A DNA stretch of 28,279 bases from Acidilobaceae archaeon UBA158 (GTDB lineage Archaea; Thermoproteota; Thermoprotei_A; Sulfolobales; Acidilobaceae): the NCBI GenBank assembly GCA_002506595.1, contig DAXV01000020.1:19347-47625 (forward strand), given 5' to 3'. This document shows, one piece after another, positions 1-7,497 of this stretch (position 1 is its first letter; the number at the start of each line of letters is the position of its first letter). The translations under genes were made by a program, and so were the position numbers. The notes under the pieces are model-generated. The model was not told where the DNA came from and did not search any database. It saw only the letters and a program-made list of their open reading frames with translations.

Positions 1-135
1 GTTTGTCCAATATGTAAGTCATCTTATTTTTTCAATGAATCTGATTTAATGAATCACTTGATATCTCATGCTAAAGGGTACATTGAAAAAAGAAGGGGAA
101 CGCCAAATAGGTTATTTATAAGAAGAGAAGAATAA
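1..135 (+). CDS. C2H2 zinc-finger protein, C-terminal fragment
   Basis: The window opens inside this gene. Frame 1 reads 44 codons to a TAA at 133-135. The visible part starts VCPIC and holds one C2H2 zinc finger: Cys2 and Cys5, then after 13 residues His19 and His23. A basic tail (KRR, RRE) follows the finger. Small C2H2 proteins occur in crenarchaea and are usually assumed to bind DNA or RNA; nothing here shows a target. The 5' part lies outside the window, so total length and the number of fingers are unknown. About 170 AT-rich bases separate it from glyA, which seems to have its own promoter. Confidence 0.6.
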   Translation, partial: VCPICKSSYFFNESDLMNHLISHAKGYIEKRRGTPNRLFIRREE

Positions 136-271
136 TGCGATTTATAGAAAAGTTTAATTTTTGCATTATTAAACTATGGTTTTTGTTATATTAAACTTAT
201 TTTATTTTTTAGCAAAAACTTTATAACACAAGAGCAAATATTAAATAGTTAAATATTTAAGCTTTGATTAT

Positions 272-283
272 AAAAATATTTAA
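272..283 (+). promoter_or_regulatory. Putative TATA box of glyA
   Basis: The AT-rich block AAAAATATTTAA is centred about 28 bases before the glyA ATG at 306. That is the distance expected if transcription begins at or next to the start codon, giving a leaderless mRNA. No SD sequence precedes this ATG, which agrees. The surroundings are very AT-rich, so the call rests on position. Confidence 0.4.
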
Positions 284-305
284 TCCTTATATTAATAAAT
301 TATAA

Positions 306-1613
306 ATGGCGAGTATCATGAATAAGGAATATATTGATAAGATTTTAGAATTTACTAATTTACAAAATATTTGGAGAGTTAAAGAAACAATTAATTTAAT
401 AGCTAGTGAAAATATTATGAGTCCTTTAGCTTTAACAGTTTATGTAAGTGATTTTATGAATAGATATGCTGAAGGGAAACCATTTAAAAGATATTATCAA
501 GGTACAAAGTATTCAGATGAACTAGAAGTAATGGCAAATGAATTAATGGGGAAACTTTTACATACGGACATGGTAGATATAAGGCCAATTAGTGGAACTA
601 TAGCAAATGCCTCTGTTTTTAGAATTTTAGCCGAGCCTGGAGAACAAGCAGTTATCGCTCCAGTTCAAGCAGGAGCACATGTAAGTCATACTAAGTTTGG
701 TACATTAGGAGCTTTAGGAATTAAACAAATAGAACTACCTTACGATGAAGAAAGAATGAATGTTGATATAGACAAAGCAGTTAAGGTTATTGATCAAGTT
801 AAGCCTAAATTTGCAGTATTAGGAGGGAGTGTTTATTTATTCCCTCATCCAGTAAAGGAAATTTCTAATGCTATACACTCAGTTAATGGAAAACTTGTTT
901 ATGATGCTGCTCATGTCCTAGGCTTAATTGTAGGAAATGCATGGAGGAATCCTTTAGATTATGGAGCAGATGTTATGACTTCTTCTACGCATAAAACCTT
1001 CCCTGGACCTCAAGGTGGCATTATAGCCTTTAAAGATAAAGATTTATACAAAGAAGTTGGAAAAACAATATTTCCATGGTTTTTAAGTAACCATCATCTT
1101 CATAGATTACCTGCAACTGCAGTAACAGCACTTGAAATGATAGAATTTGGAGAAGCGTATGCTAAACAAATAACTAAGAATGCTAAAAAGCTAGCAGAAT
1201 CTTTAGCTGAAAGAGGGTTTAAAGTAATAGGTGAGCATTTGGGCTATACAATGAGCCATCAAGTGCTTGTAGACGTTTCTCCTCAAGGTGGAGGGGCTAA
1301 AATCGCTAAAATGTTAGAAGATGGGAATATAATATTGAATAAGAATTTGCTACCTCATGATCCTCCAGAAGCAGTACAAAATCCAAGCGGATTAAGAATT
1401 GGAGTTCAAGAAATGACAAGATTTGGCATGAAAGAAGATGAAATGGATCAAATAGCAGAATTCATGGAAAGAATTGCTATTAAAAAAGAAGATATAAGCA
1501 AAGTAAGAGATGATGTAAAAGAATTTAGAAAGAAATATCAAAAAGTGCAATATGGCTATGGTTTAGATTTGTTGGATGGAAAATATTCCAATTTATTAAA
1601 TCTTTTAATATAA
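306..1613 (+). CDS. glyA: Serine hydroxymethyltransferase
   Basis: PLP enzyme that interconverts serine and glycine while passing a one-carbon unit to a pterin carrier (in crenarchaea a modified tetrahydropterin rather than folate). The 435-aa protein shows the family signatures: NLIASENIMSP near residue 31, DIRPISGTIAN near 91, the DAAHVLGL segment with Asp200 and His203, and the PLP lysine Lys230 in SSTHKTFPGPQGG. Length matches archaeal SHMTs. The ATG at 306 is preceded by an AT-rich box at about -28 and no SD, so translation is probably leaderless; ATG at 318 is an alternative. T-rich sequence after the stop (1614-1660) is a likely terminator zone. The mptE-like gene further on could serve the same carrier pool, but the two are not co-transcribed. 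Confidence 0.96.
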   Translation: MASIMNKEYIDKILEFTNLQNIWRVKETINLIASENIMSPLALTVYVSDFMNRYAEGKPFKRYYQGTKYSDELEVMANELMGKLLHTDMVDIRPISGTIANASVFRILAEPGEQAVIAPVQAGAHVSHTKFGTLGALGIKQIELPYDEERMNVDIDKAVKVIDQVKPKFAVLGGSVYLFPHPVKEISNAIHSVNGKLVYDAAHVLGLIVGNAWRNPLDYGADVMTSSTHKTFPGPQGGIIAFKDKDLYKEVGKTIFPWFLSNHHLHRLPATAVTALEMIEFGEAYAKQITKNAKKLAESLAERGFKVIGEHLGYTMSHQVLVDVSPQGGGAKIAKMLEDGNIILNKNLLPHDPPEAVQNPSGLRIGVQEMTRFGMKEDEMDQIAEFMERIAIKKEDISKVRDDVKEFRKKYQKVQYGYGLDLLDGKYSNLLNLLI

Positions 1614-1835
1614 TTTATTTTTAATATAAACTAAATAATTTTTGTTTATTAGATCTTTTAAAGTTTGTAATGTTTACCTAATATTTTAAGTAATTCTATT
1701 TATTATGTCGTATATCACTTTCTAATAAAATTTCTATTTACATACTTTTAGTCATACTATGCTATTCCATATATATTACAGAAAGTACGTATTACATTCA
1801 GTGATAAAGGAATAGGTTCGGGTCAGGGGGTTAAT

Positions 1836-2186
1836 TTGAATACGATAATAGTTATTTCATCAGATATGTTTGATGATGGTACTTCGATAAAGGCAGCATT
1901 TAAAGCGGCTGATATATTAAGGCATGAATATTCAACAACAGTTTTTGTTGAGGTAGTTAATTCTCTTAGTTCTCTAGGAATGCCTGATGAAATGCCAAAA
2001 ATAAGGGTTGGCCATAATGAATTGATAGTAAATAACGAAGAAAATATTGATTATATTGTTAATAAGATAGTGGACTTAGTTTTAGAAAATATAAGCAATG
2101 ATTCATTAAATAATGTAAAGGATAATATAGAAATATTTAGTAAAAATGAGCCAGAATCTTTTGCAGGAGTTTTTACTGATTATTAA
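1836..2186 (+). CDS. Hypothetical protein, 116 aa
   Basis: I do not recognise this protein. It is read from TTG at 1836, preceded by the G-rich tract CAGGGGG as a possible SD, with a TATA-like ATATATATT about 65 bases upstream. The sequence is acidic and predicted alpha/beta: a hydrophobic strand at residues 3-8, a helix at about 18-30, a second strand (TTVFVEVV), then MPKIRVGHNELIV and a long helix (IDYIVNKIVDLVLENI). A loop with Pro followed by strand-G-x-N/H-E-strand recalls the cis-proline region of thioredoxin-like folds, but there is no CxxC and no Cys at all. The tail is polar and probably disordered. It stands alone, with over 100 bases of AT-rich spacer on each side. Confidence 0.6.
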   Translation: MNTIIVISSDMFDDGTSIKAAFKAADILRHEYSTTVFVEVVNSLSSLGMPDEMPKIRVGHNELIVNNEENIDYIVNKIVDLVLENISNDSLNNVKDNIEIFSKNEPESFAGVFTDY

Positions 2187-2305
2187 ATAAATATATTTTA
2201 TTATATTATATAAGGAATTTATACTAAAAATATTTAAATTCTAAATGATACCATTATAGTTTTGGATAAAGGGGCATAAATAAAAGATATAATGGAGGAA
2301 ATCAG

Positions 2306-3265
2306 ATGTCAGATAGAAAGGCTAGGGATTTTTTGTATAAGGTAATAGCAGAGCTGTATAATAAATCTAAATGTATAGAAGTACTTGACTATCCTAGAAG
2401 TATGAATAGAAGAAGCATTGATTTAGCAGTTCAGTTAGATAATGGTAAATTTCTTTTGATTAAGGTTGCCCATGATTTGGAAGAGGTATCTAAAGGTGAA
2501 ATTGAAGAACTTTTAGGTTTATCTTTAAGATTGAACATTCCATCTATAATAATATCAGAAAAAAATAAAGGAATTTTAATGATAGATGGGATAGTTTATG
2601 AAAAGAATGGAGCGAAAGCAGTAAAACTTGAAACGTTAATATCTGCATTAGAAAATAATGACGTTTATATATTTCAAGATAAAGAGAGCTTTAAAGTAAA
2701 AATTGATCCTGAAAAATTAAAAGAGAAAAGATTAGAAAGAAATATGAGCTTGGGGGAAGTCGCTTCTTTGCTTCATGTTTCTAGAAGGTCAATTTATGAA
2801 TATGAAAGAGGAACTATAGAACCTTCTGCCGAGCTTGGAGAAAAACTTGTTGATATTTTTGGAGATGAGATACTTAAGCCAATAGATATTTTTAGTGGAG
2901 AAAATTTAGAAAACATTCAGATCGAAGATCAACCTGTAGATGTAGTGGAAGAAAGAATTATATCAAATCAATTGAAAGAATTAGGCTTTATAACATACCA
3001 TGCAAAAAGAACAGTATTAGATATTGGAGCAAAGAATAATAAAGGAAATAGACTATTAATTATAGTTAGGCATGGAAAGGAAGGCGCATCTGCTTTATCT
3101 GCAAAAGCCCAGAATTTAGAGAAACTTAGCGATACAACAAATTCTAAATCTTATGTTGTAAGCAGTGATAAGAATTTGATCAAAGAGCTTGAAATTGAAA
3201 AAGCTAAAGCTTTAACGCTTGAGGAGTTCATAGAATTTCTTAGGGATAGTTTTGGAAACAAATGA
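2306..3265 (+). CDS. HTH-type transcriptional regulator (archaeal Cro/CI type, COG1395-like)
   Basis: A 319-aa predicted DNA-binding regulator. A Cro/CI-type helix-turn-helix occupies roughly residues 136-190 (KLKEKRLERNMSLGEVASLL, then VSRRSIYEYERGT). It is flanked by two alpha/beta domains: residues 1-130 and 210-319. Both flanks have a similar plan, a helix, a strand, an RxxxDLAV or TVLDIGA element, a hydrophobic strand (KFLLIKV, RLLIIV), and a later strand (IPSIIIS, KSYVVSS). This suggests the same fold on both sides of the HTH, possibly derived from a nuclease-like fold without catalytic residues. ATG at 2306 has a clear GGAGG at 2294-2298. The 3' end overlaps the next gene by 14 nt, so the two are co-transcribed. 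Target genes are not evident. Confidence 0.85.
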   Translation: MSDRKARDFLYKVIAELYNKSKCIEVLDYPRSMNRRSIDLAVQLDNGKFLLIKVAHDLEEVSKGEIEELLGLSLRLNIPSIIISEKNKGILMIDGIVYEKNGAKAVKLETLISALENNDVYIFQDKESFKVKIDPEKLKEKRLERNMSLGEVASLLHVSRRSIYEYERGTIEPSAELGEKLVDIFGDEILKPIDIFSGENLENIQIEDQPVDVVEERIISNQLKELGFITYHAKRTVLDIGAKNNKGNRLLIIVRHGKEGASALSAKAQNLEKLSDTTNSKSYVVSSDKNLIKELEIEKAKALTLEEFIEFLRDSFGNK

Positions 3266-3818
3266 GGAAACAAATAAAATAGGTATTTCAATTACTGGCA
3301 GGCCTGGAATTGGTAAAACAACATATGCTTTATTATTGGTAGAAAAATTAAAGTCTTTTCATTGTAAAATTAAAGGTTTTATAACTAAGGAAATAAGAGA
3401 GGGAAATAATAGAATAGGCTTTGTTGTTAACGATTTATCAAACAATAGGCAAGTTATATTAGCATCTAAAAATATTAATGGTAAAATAAAAGTAGGAAGC
3501 TATTATTTAAATGAAGAATCTTTTAGTTTTATTATAAATATTTTAAAAAACATAAATGATTCTGATGTAATAGTTATCGATGAAATCGGCCCTATGGAAT
3601 TAAAAATTAATGATTTTGGCAAATTATTAAAAAATATGATCGATAAAAAGCCTTATATAATAACATTCTATTATAGGCTTAAAGAATTAAGGCCTGATAT
3701 TTATAATTTATTAAGCAAAAGAGAAATTATAGAACTTAATTTTGGAAATAGGAATAAATATATGGAAAAAGTTGACCAATATGCAAAGATGATAAGAGAT
3801 GCAGCTCTCTGTTATTAA
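3252..3818 (+). CDS. THEP1-family nucleoside-triphosphatase
   Basis: P-loop NTPase of the THEP1 family, which hydrolyses nucleoside triphosphates with broad specificity; its cellular role is unsettled. The 188-aa protein has Walker A GRPGIGKTT at 16-24, the family's strand after it (KIKGFITKEIRE), and Walker B VIVIDEIGPMEL at 106-117. The region IITFYYRLKELRP replaces the more usual T-x-H-R type segment of THEP1 proteins, so nucleotide handling could differ. The start is TTG at 3252, which lies within the upstream HTH gene (14-nt overlap); the 3' end overlaps trm1 by 20 nt. This is a compact three-gene unit with the regulator and trm1. Confidence 0.85.
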   Translation: METNEETNKIGISITGRPGIGKTTYALLLVEKLKSFHCKIKGFITKEIREGNNRIGFVVNDLSNNRQVILASKNINGKIKVGSYYLNEESFSFIINILKNINDSDVIVIDEIGPMELKINDFGKLLKNMIDKKPYIITFYYRLKELRPDIYNLLSKREIIELNFGNRNKYMEKVDQYAKMIRDAALCY

Positions 3819-4947
3819 AGAAGGAAAAGCACTCATATATATTCCAGATACGAGAAATGCACAAATAGTAAAAGGGATTATAGAACCTTCTCATTTAGAA
3901 GTGTTTTATAATCCTATTATGGAATTTAATAGAGATTTATCTGTTTTAACCGTAAATACCTTTATTGAATTATATTGGCCTGGAAAAGAGGTTTTAGGTA
4001 TAGATCCATTATCTGCGACTGGAGTAAGAGGAATAAGATATTCACTAGAAATTAACAATATATCTAAAGTTATAATTAATGATATAGATAAAGATGCGTA
4101 TAATATAATGAATAAAAATATTGAATTAAATAAAGTTAAAAATATTGAAGCGTATAATAGAGATGCAAATAGCTTAATGAGATCTATTAGATTTGAGCAA
4201 AATCGTATTATTAATATAATAGATTTAGATCCTTTTGGAAGTATTTTACCTTTTATTGATACTGCTATTTCTGTATCATCAAAAGGAACCTTACTTGCTT
4301 TGACTGCAACAGATTTAGCTGTATTAGGAGGTTCAAAGTATATCGCTGCGAAGAGAAAATATAGGGTAAATTTAATTAATACCAAGCATTATAGAGAAAT
4401 AGCGTTGAGAGTCTTATTAGCATTTATAGCCTATGTAGCGGCCTCTTATGATAAGGTAATAAAACCTCTTATGACTTATAGTGTTGATCATTATGCAAGA
4501 GCATATTTGTTAATAGATAGAGGGGCAAAAAATTCTGAAGAAATGCTAGATAAAAATATAGGCTATTACAAATATGAAAATGGGATATTAATGAAATGTG
4601 ATAATCATTATGGACCTGTATGGAATGGAAATATCAGTGATTTAGAATTTTTAAAAAGTATTAATAATAAATTAAAAGAATATTCATATGTAGGAACATA
4701 TGAAAGAATTGAAAAGTTTATTAAAACATATTTAAATGAAATTGAACTTCAAAATTATTATTATCAAAGGCTCGACACAATTTGTCAAATGCAAAAAGTA
4801 AACATGCCATCCATAATTAAATTTATATCAGCATTGGAAGATAAAGGTTATAAAGCAACTAGATCAACTTTTTCAAGTATTGGATTTAGAAGTAATGCAC
4901 CATATGAGGTTTTGATTGAGACATGTAAACAATTTAAGAGCTCATGA
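3799..4947 (+). CDS. trm1: tRNA (guanine(26)-N2)-dimethyltransferase Trm1
   Basis: SAM-dependent enzyme that makes m2G/m2,2G at position 26 of tRNAs. The 382-aa protein carries the Trm1 signatures in order: FYNPIMEFNRDLS at 36-48, the SAM-binding DPLSATGVRGIRY at 69-81, NDID at 94-97, the catalytic DLDPFGS at 142-148, and LAVLGGSKYIAAKRKYRV. The C-terminal domain has the GPVWNG element. Many Trm1 proteins have a small Cys cluster just before this element; here I see only one Cys (KCDNHYGPVW), so a zinc site may be missing. The ATG at 3799 overlaps the THEP1 gene by 20 nt. The TGA stop lies within a 6-bp convergent overlap (TCATGA) with moeA. Confidence 0.93.
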   Translation: MQLSVIKEGKALIYIPDTRNAQIVKGIIEPSHLEVFYNPIMEFNRDLSVLTVNTFIELYWPGKEVLGIDPLSATGVRGIRYSLEINNISKVIINDIDKDAYNIMNKNIELNKVKNIEAYNRDANSLMRSIRFEQNRIINIIDLDPFGSILPFIDTAISVSSKGTLLALTATDLAVLGGSKYIAAKRKYRVNLINTKHYREIALRVLLAFIAYVAASYDKVIKPLMTYSVDHYARAYLLIDRGAKNSEEMLDKNIGYYKYENGILMKCDNHYGPVWNGNISDLEFLKSINNKLKEYSYVGTYERIEKFIKTYLNEIELQNYYYQRLDTICQMQKVNMPSIIKFISALEDKGYKATRSTFSSIGFRSNAPYEVLIETCKQFKSS

Positions 4948-6207
4948 ATCTATTGGCGATATTACGGTAACCTCAACCTCATCATTCTCGTCATAACCTT
5001 CAACGTTTTCAGGTATAATTAATAATCCATTTGCTTCTGTTAGCGTCGATAGCACGCCTGAAGCTGTTATTGCTAATGGTTCAACATATGTTTTATCATT
5101 TTCTTTTCTTACCTTAACTCTAAGATATGTTTTAACACCAGCTATATTTGCAATTCTTCTTGTTATTTTACCTTTAATTTTTGGAACAGGTTCTTCTTTG
5201 GTATTTCTGAGGAAATTTATTGTTGGGAGAATAAATGCATAAAAAGCTGTTATTGCTGCAACAGGGAAACCTGAAACCATTATTATTGGTTTCCCATTAA
5301 CAACAGCCCCGCTTGTAGGCTTTCCTGGTCTCATTCTAACTCCATTAAATAATATTTTAGATCCTTCTATTGTAGAAATTGCATCTATTACTAAATCATA
5401 ATTTCCTACACTTGTCCCTCCTGTTGTAATTACTATGTCTGCTATTTGTAAACCCAATCTTATCTTTTCTTGAATAGATTTTACATCATCATTAACAGTT
5501 CCTAAATCTATCGGATTGCATTGAACGGATTTGAGCATTGATTTGAGTAGAGGTTTTGTGCTGTTTATTATTTTGCCTTCAGCATTTTCATTAAGTTCAG
5601 CAATTTCATCTCCTGTTGATAATATTGCTATATTTAAAAGTCTTTGTACCTTAATCTTTTTTATTCCAGCTGATGCTAATGCCCCAATATGCCATGGTCT
5701 AATAAAAGTATTTTTTGCTATAATTGTTTTGCCTTCACTAAAATCTTCTCCTCTTTTTGATACATTTTGATAAGGTGCAACAGGTTTATTAATATCTACA
5801 ATATCACCCTTATAAGTTGCATCTTCTGCCATAACTACAGCATCAGAATTTTTTGGTATTGGTGCACCAGTATATATTATCATAGCTTCTCCTTTATTTA
5901 TTTCTCCAATTTTTTTAGGGTCATCTCCAGCTTTTATTTCTCCAACAACTTTTAATGATATCGGATTAGTTATCGATGCTCCAACGGTATCTGATGAAAT
6001 TACAGCATAGCCATCAACAGCACTTCTATCATACGGAGGTATATTTACATTTGATTTTACATCTTCATAAGCAATTCTGCCATAAGCATCTTCTATATTT
6101 ATTTCTTCATAATCAATATTTGGCTTAACTAAATTACTAAGTAAAACGTTAAGTGCGTCATCAACCTTCGTCAATTCTTTAAATCCTTTCATTTTAATTT
6201 TAAACAC
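4942..6207 (-). CDS. moeA: Molybdopterin molybdenumtransferase MoeA
   Basis: Inserts molybdenum or tungsten into adenylylated molybdopterin, the last step of Mo/W cofactor synthesis. The 421-aa protein has the MoeA hallmarks: PPYDRSAVDGYA at 57-68, TGAPIP near 113, STGDE at 197-201, the MPT-binding loop TTGGTSVGNYD at 261-271, and MRPGKP at 292-297. The chosen start is GTG at 6207 with GGGGAT upstream on the coding strand; an in-frame ATG at 6192 has no SD. It is the last gene of the minus-strand series and lies 40 bases after mptE. Tungsten or molybdenum oxidoreductases would be its customers; none lies in this window. Confidence 0.95.
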   Translation of the reverse strand: MFKIKMKGFKELTKVDDALNVLLSNLVKPNIDYEEINIEDAYGRIAYEDVKSNVNIPPYDRSAVDGYAVISSDTVGASITNPISLKVVGEIKAGDDPKKIGEINKGEAMIIYTGAPIPKNSDAVVMAEDATYKGDIVDINKPVAPYQNVSKRGEDFSEGKTIIAKNTFIRPWHIGALASAGIKKIKVQRLLNIAILSTGDEIAELNENAEGKIINSTKPLLKSMLKSVQCNPIDLGTVNDDVKSIQEKIRLGLQIADIVITTGGTSVGNYDLVIDAISTIEGSKILFNGVRMRPGKPTSGAVVNGKPIIMVSGFPVAAITAFYAFILPTINFLRNTKEEPVPKIKGKITRRIANIAGVKTYLRVKVRKENDKTYVEPLAITASGVLSTLTEANGLLIIPENVEGYDENDEVEVTVISPIDS

Positions 6208-6247
6208 TATTTATCCCCATAGTTTTATTATGTATCTATGCTTTTAT

Positions 6248-6982
6248 TTATGAATTATTGTTGATAAATGTAATTTTTTTATCACAAAAACTTATATTAT
6301 AATTAAGTTTTTCTGCAGCTATTTTTATTATTTCTTTAGCTATGTTAAGCTTCTCTATTTTTTCTTCGAAACAATAGTCTTTATGATAGCAAACGACTTT
6401 ATTAAAGTCAAAGCCGTAAACTTCTATTCTTTTTGCATTAAATATCATTGATAATGTTATTGCTCTATCCCCATCTGTAAACGTTCCAATAGGTAAAGCG
6501 CAATAAGGTGTTATTACTTGAGTTGTATAAATTATATTGTCCTTATTATTAATGTTATTAGCATTTCTTAGCCTTGTATAATTATCTCCATGTACATGGA
6601 GGAATATATATTTTGAAAAAAATTCTATTTCACCCAACAATTTTAATGATAAATCTAGATCACCAGCAACATAAAGAAATTTTATATTATTTTTTAATGC
6701 ATTTATTAAACCTCCTTCGGGGCCAGCAAAGATGCTGCAATTATCTATATTGTCTATTTTACCAGGACCAATTATGCATATTTTAGAATTATTTATTTTT
6801 TTAAATATATTATTTAAATTGATAAAGAAATTTCTATCGCAAATTTTTGGTAAAATTTCCATTGAGGATTCCAATTCTCTATGCCTTGGATATTTAAAAA
6901 CTGGTTCCACATAATCTCTATATATATCTATTATTTTATCGGTTCTGATAAACATATCTTTCAATTCTCTTGAATATTTCAT
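6248..6982 (-). CDS. mptE: 6-hydroxymethyl-7,8-dihydropterin pyrophosphokinase, MptE-like (DUF115)
   Basis: Probable archaeal-type pterin pyrophosphokinase, which activates 6-hydroxymethyl-dihydropterin for synthesis of methanopterin- or sulfopterin-type one-carbon carriers. The DUF115 signatures are clear, counting from the chosen start: AGPEGGL at 86-92 (where relatives often have ADGA), AGDLDL at 106-111, HVHGDN at 129-134, GTFTDGDRA at 166-174 and GFDF at 190-193. The exact start is unsure. The frame is open to TTG at 7027 (92-nt overlap with the upstream gene), with ATGs at 7006, 6997, 6982 and 6955. I chose 6982 as a compromise giving 244 aa and a 47-nt overlap; 6955 gives only 20 nt. 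No candidate has a good SD. It lies between the DUF447 gene and moeA, both cofactor-linked. Confidence 0.85.
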   Translation of the reverse strand: MKYSRELKDMFIRTDKIIDIYRDYVEPVFKYPRHRELESSMEILPKICDRNFFINLNNIFKKINNSKICIIGPGKIDNIDNCSIFAGPEGGLINALKNNIKFLYVAGDLDLSLKLLGEIEFFSKYIFLHVHGDNYTRLRNANNINNKDNIIYTTQVITPYCALPIGTFTDGDRAITLSMIFNAKRIEVYGFDFNKVVCYHKDYCFEEKIEKLNIAKEIIKIAAEKLNYNISFCDKKITFINNNS

Positions 6983-7496
6983 CAGATATTCTGACATATT
7001 TTTCATCCATTTTTGATGCTCTTTCAACGCACCATTTTAGCCCTTTTGCATAATCTAAAAACCAATCCTCTATAATATTTGCTTCTATTTTTGTTAATAA
7101 AACAAGCATTTCTACGAGACAACCATAAACTCTAGTATATGGCAAGTTTTCTCCTTTTATTTTTTCAAATTTTTCACATTCAAACTCTATGCCATTTTCA
7201 TCTTCTTTTAGAAAATGTGAAAAGCATAAATAAATGCTTCCCAAATCATCTAAAACTGGACAGCCATTTACATAATTTATTTCGTTTTCAATCTCATGAT
7301 TTAAACTTTTTAGATATATTAAAGGATCGTTTGGAGAAAGTAAGTAAATTGTACTTCCATCTTTTAAAATTTTTGAAAGCCTTGTCGTTTTATAAACATA
7401 AAATTTAGGTTTATCTTTAAATAAAATTCCTAATGGCATTGAATATTTTGTATTACACGTAAATGAAATGAATTCATAATAGATATTTTTTTGCAT
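6936..7496 (-). CDS. DUF447-like protein (flavin-reductase-like split barrel)
   Basis: A 186-aa protein that looks like the archaeal DUF447 family (COG2457), whose function is unknown. Support: an N-terminal strand with MPLGILF in the place of the family's APMGV, then YVYKTTRLSKIL, a central SPNDPLIYL (family pattern N-x-T-x-DP-x-x-F), and a C-terminal region where RVYGCLVEMLVLLTKI matches the family's R-x-x-GAVIEALVxATR-like helix. The fold is thought to be a split barrel related to flavin reductases; FMN binding is not shown here. ATG at 7496 lies one base after the stop of the coiled-coil gene (TAAAATG), and the 3' end overlaps mptE. Its place between these genes and moeA suggests a role in pterin cofactor metabolism (inference). 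Confidence 0.65.
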   Translation of the reverse strand: MQKNIYYEFISFTCNTKYSMPLGILFKDKPKFYVYKTTRLSKILKDGSTIYLLSPNDPLIYLKSLNHEIENEINYVNGCPVLDDLGSIYLCFSHFLKEDENGIEFECEKFEKIKGENLPYTRVYGCLVEMLVLLTKIEANIIEDWFLDYAKGLKWCVERASKMDEKYVRISDEIFKRIERYVYQNR

Positions 7497-7497
7497 T

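Noticed and set aside
1614..1835. C/D-box sRNA in the spacer before the 116-aa gene (GTGATAAAGG)
   Set aside because: The C box match is poor and there is no CTGA D box at a suitable distance.
3906..4385. 159-aa open frame on the minus strand within trm1
   Set aside because: Antisense to conserved Trm1 motifs, Ile/Leu/Phe-rich as expected from AT-rich shadow frames.
5531..5955. Two plus-strand frames opposite moeA
   Set aside because: They lie opposite conserved MoeA motifs and have no SD or promoter.
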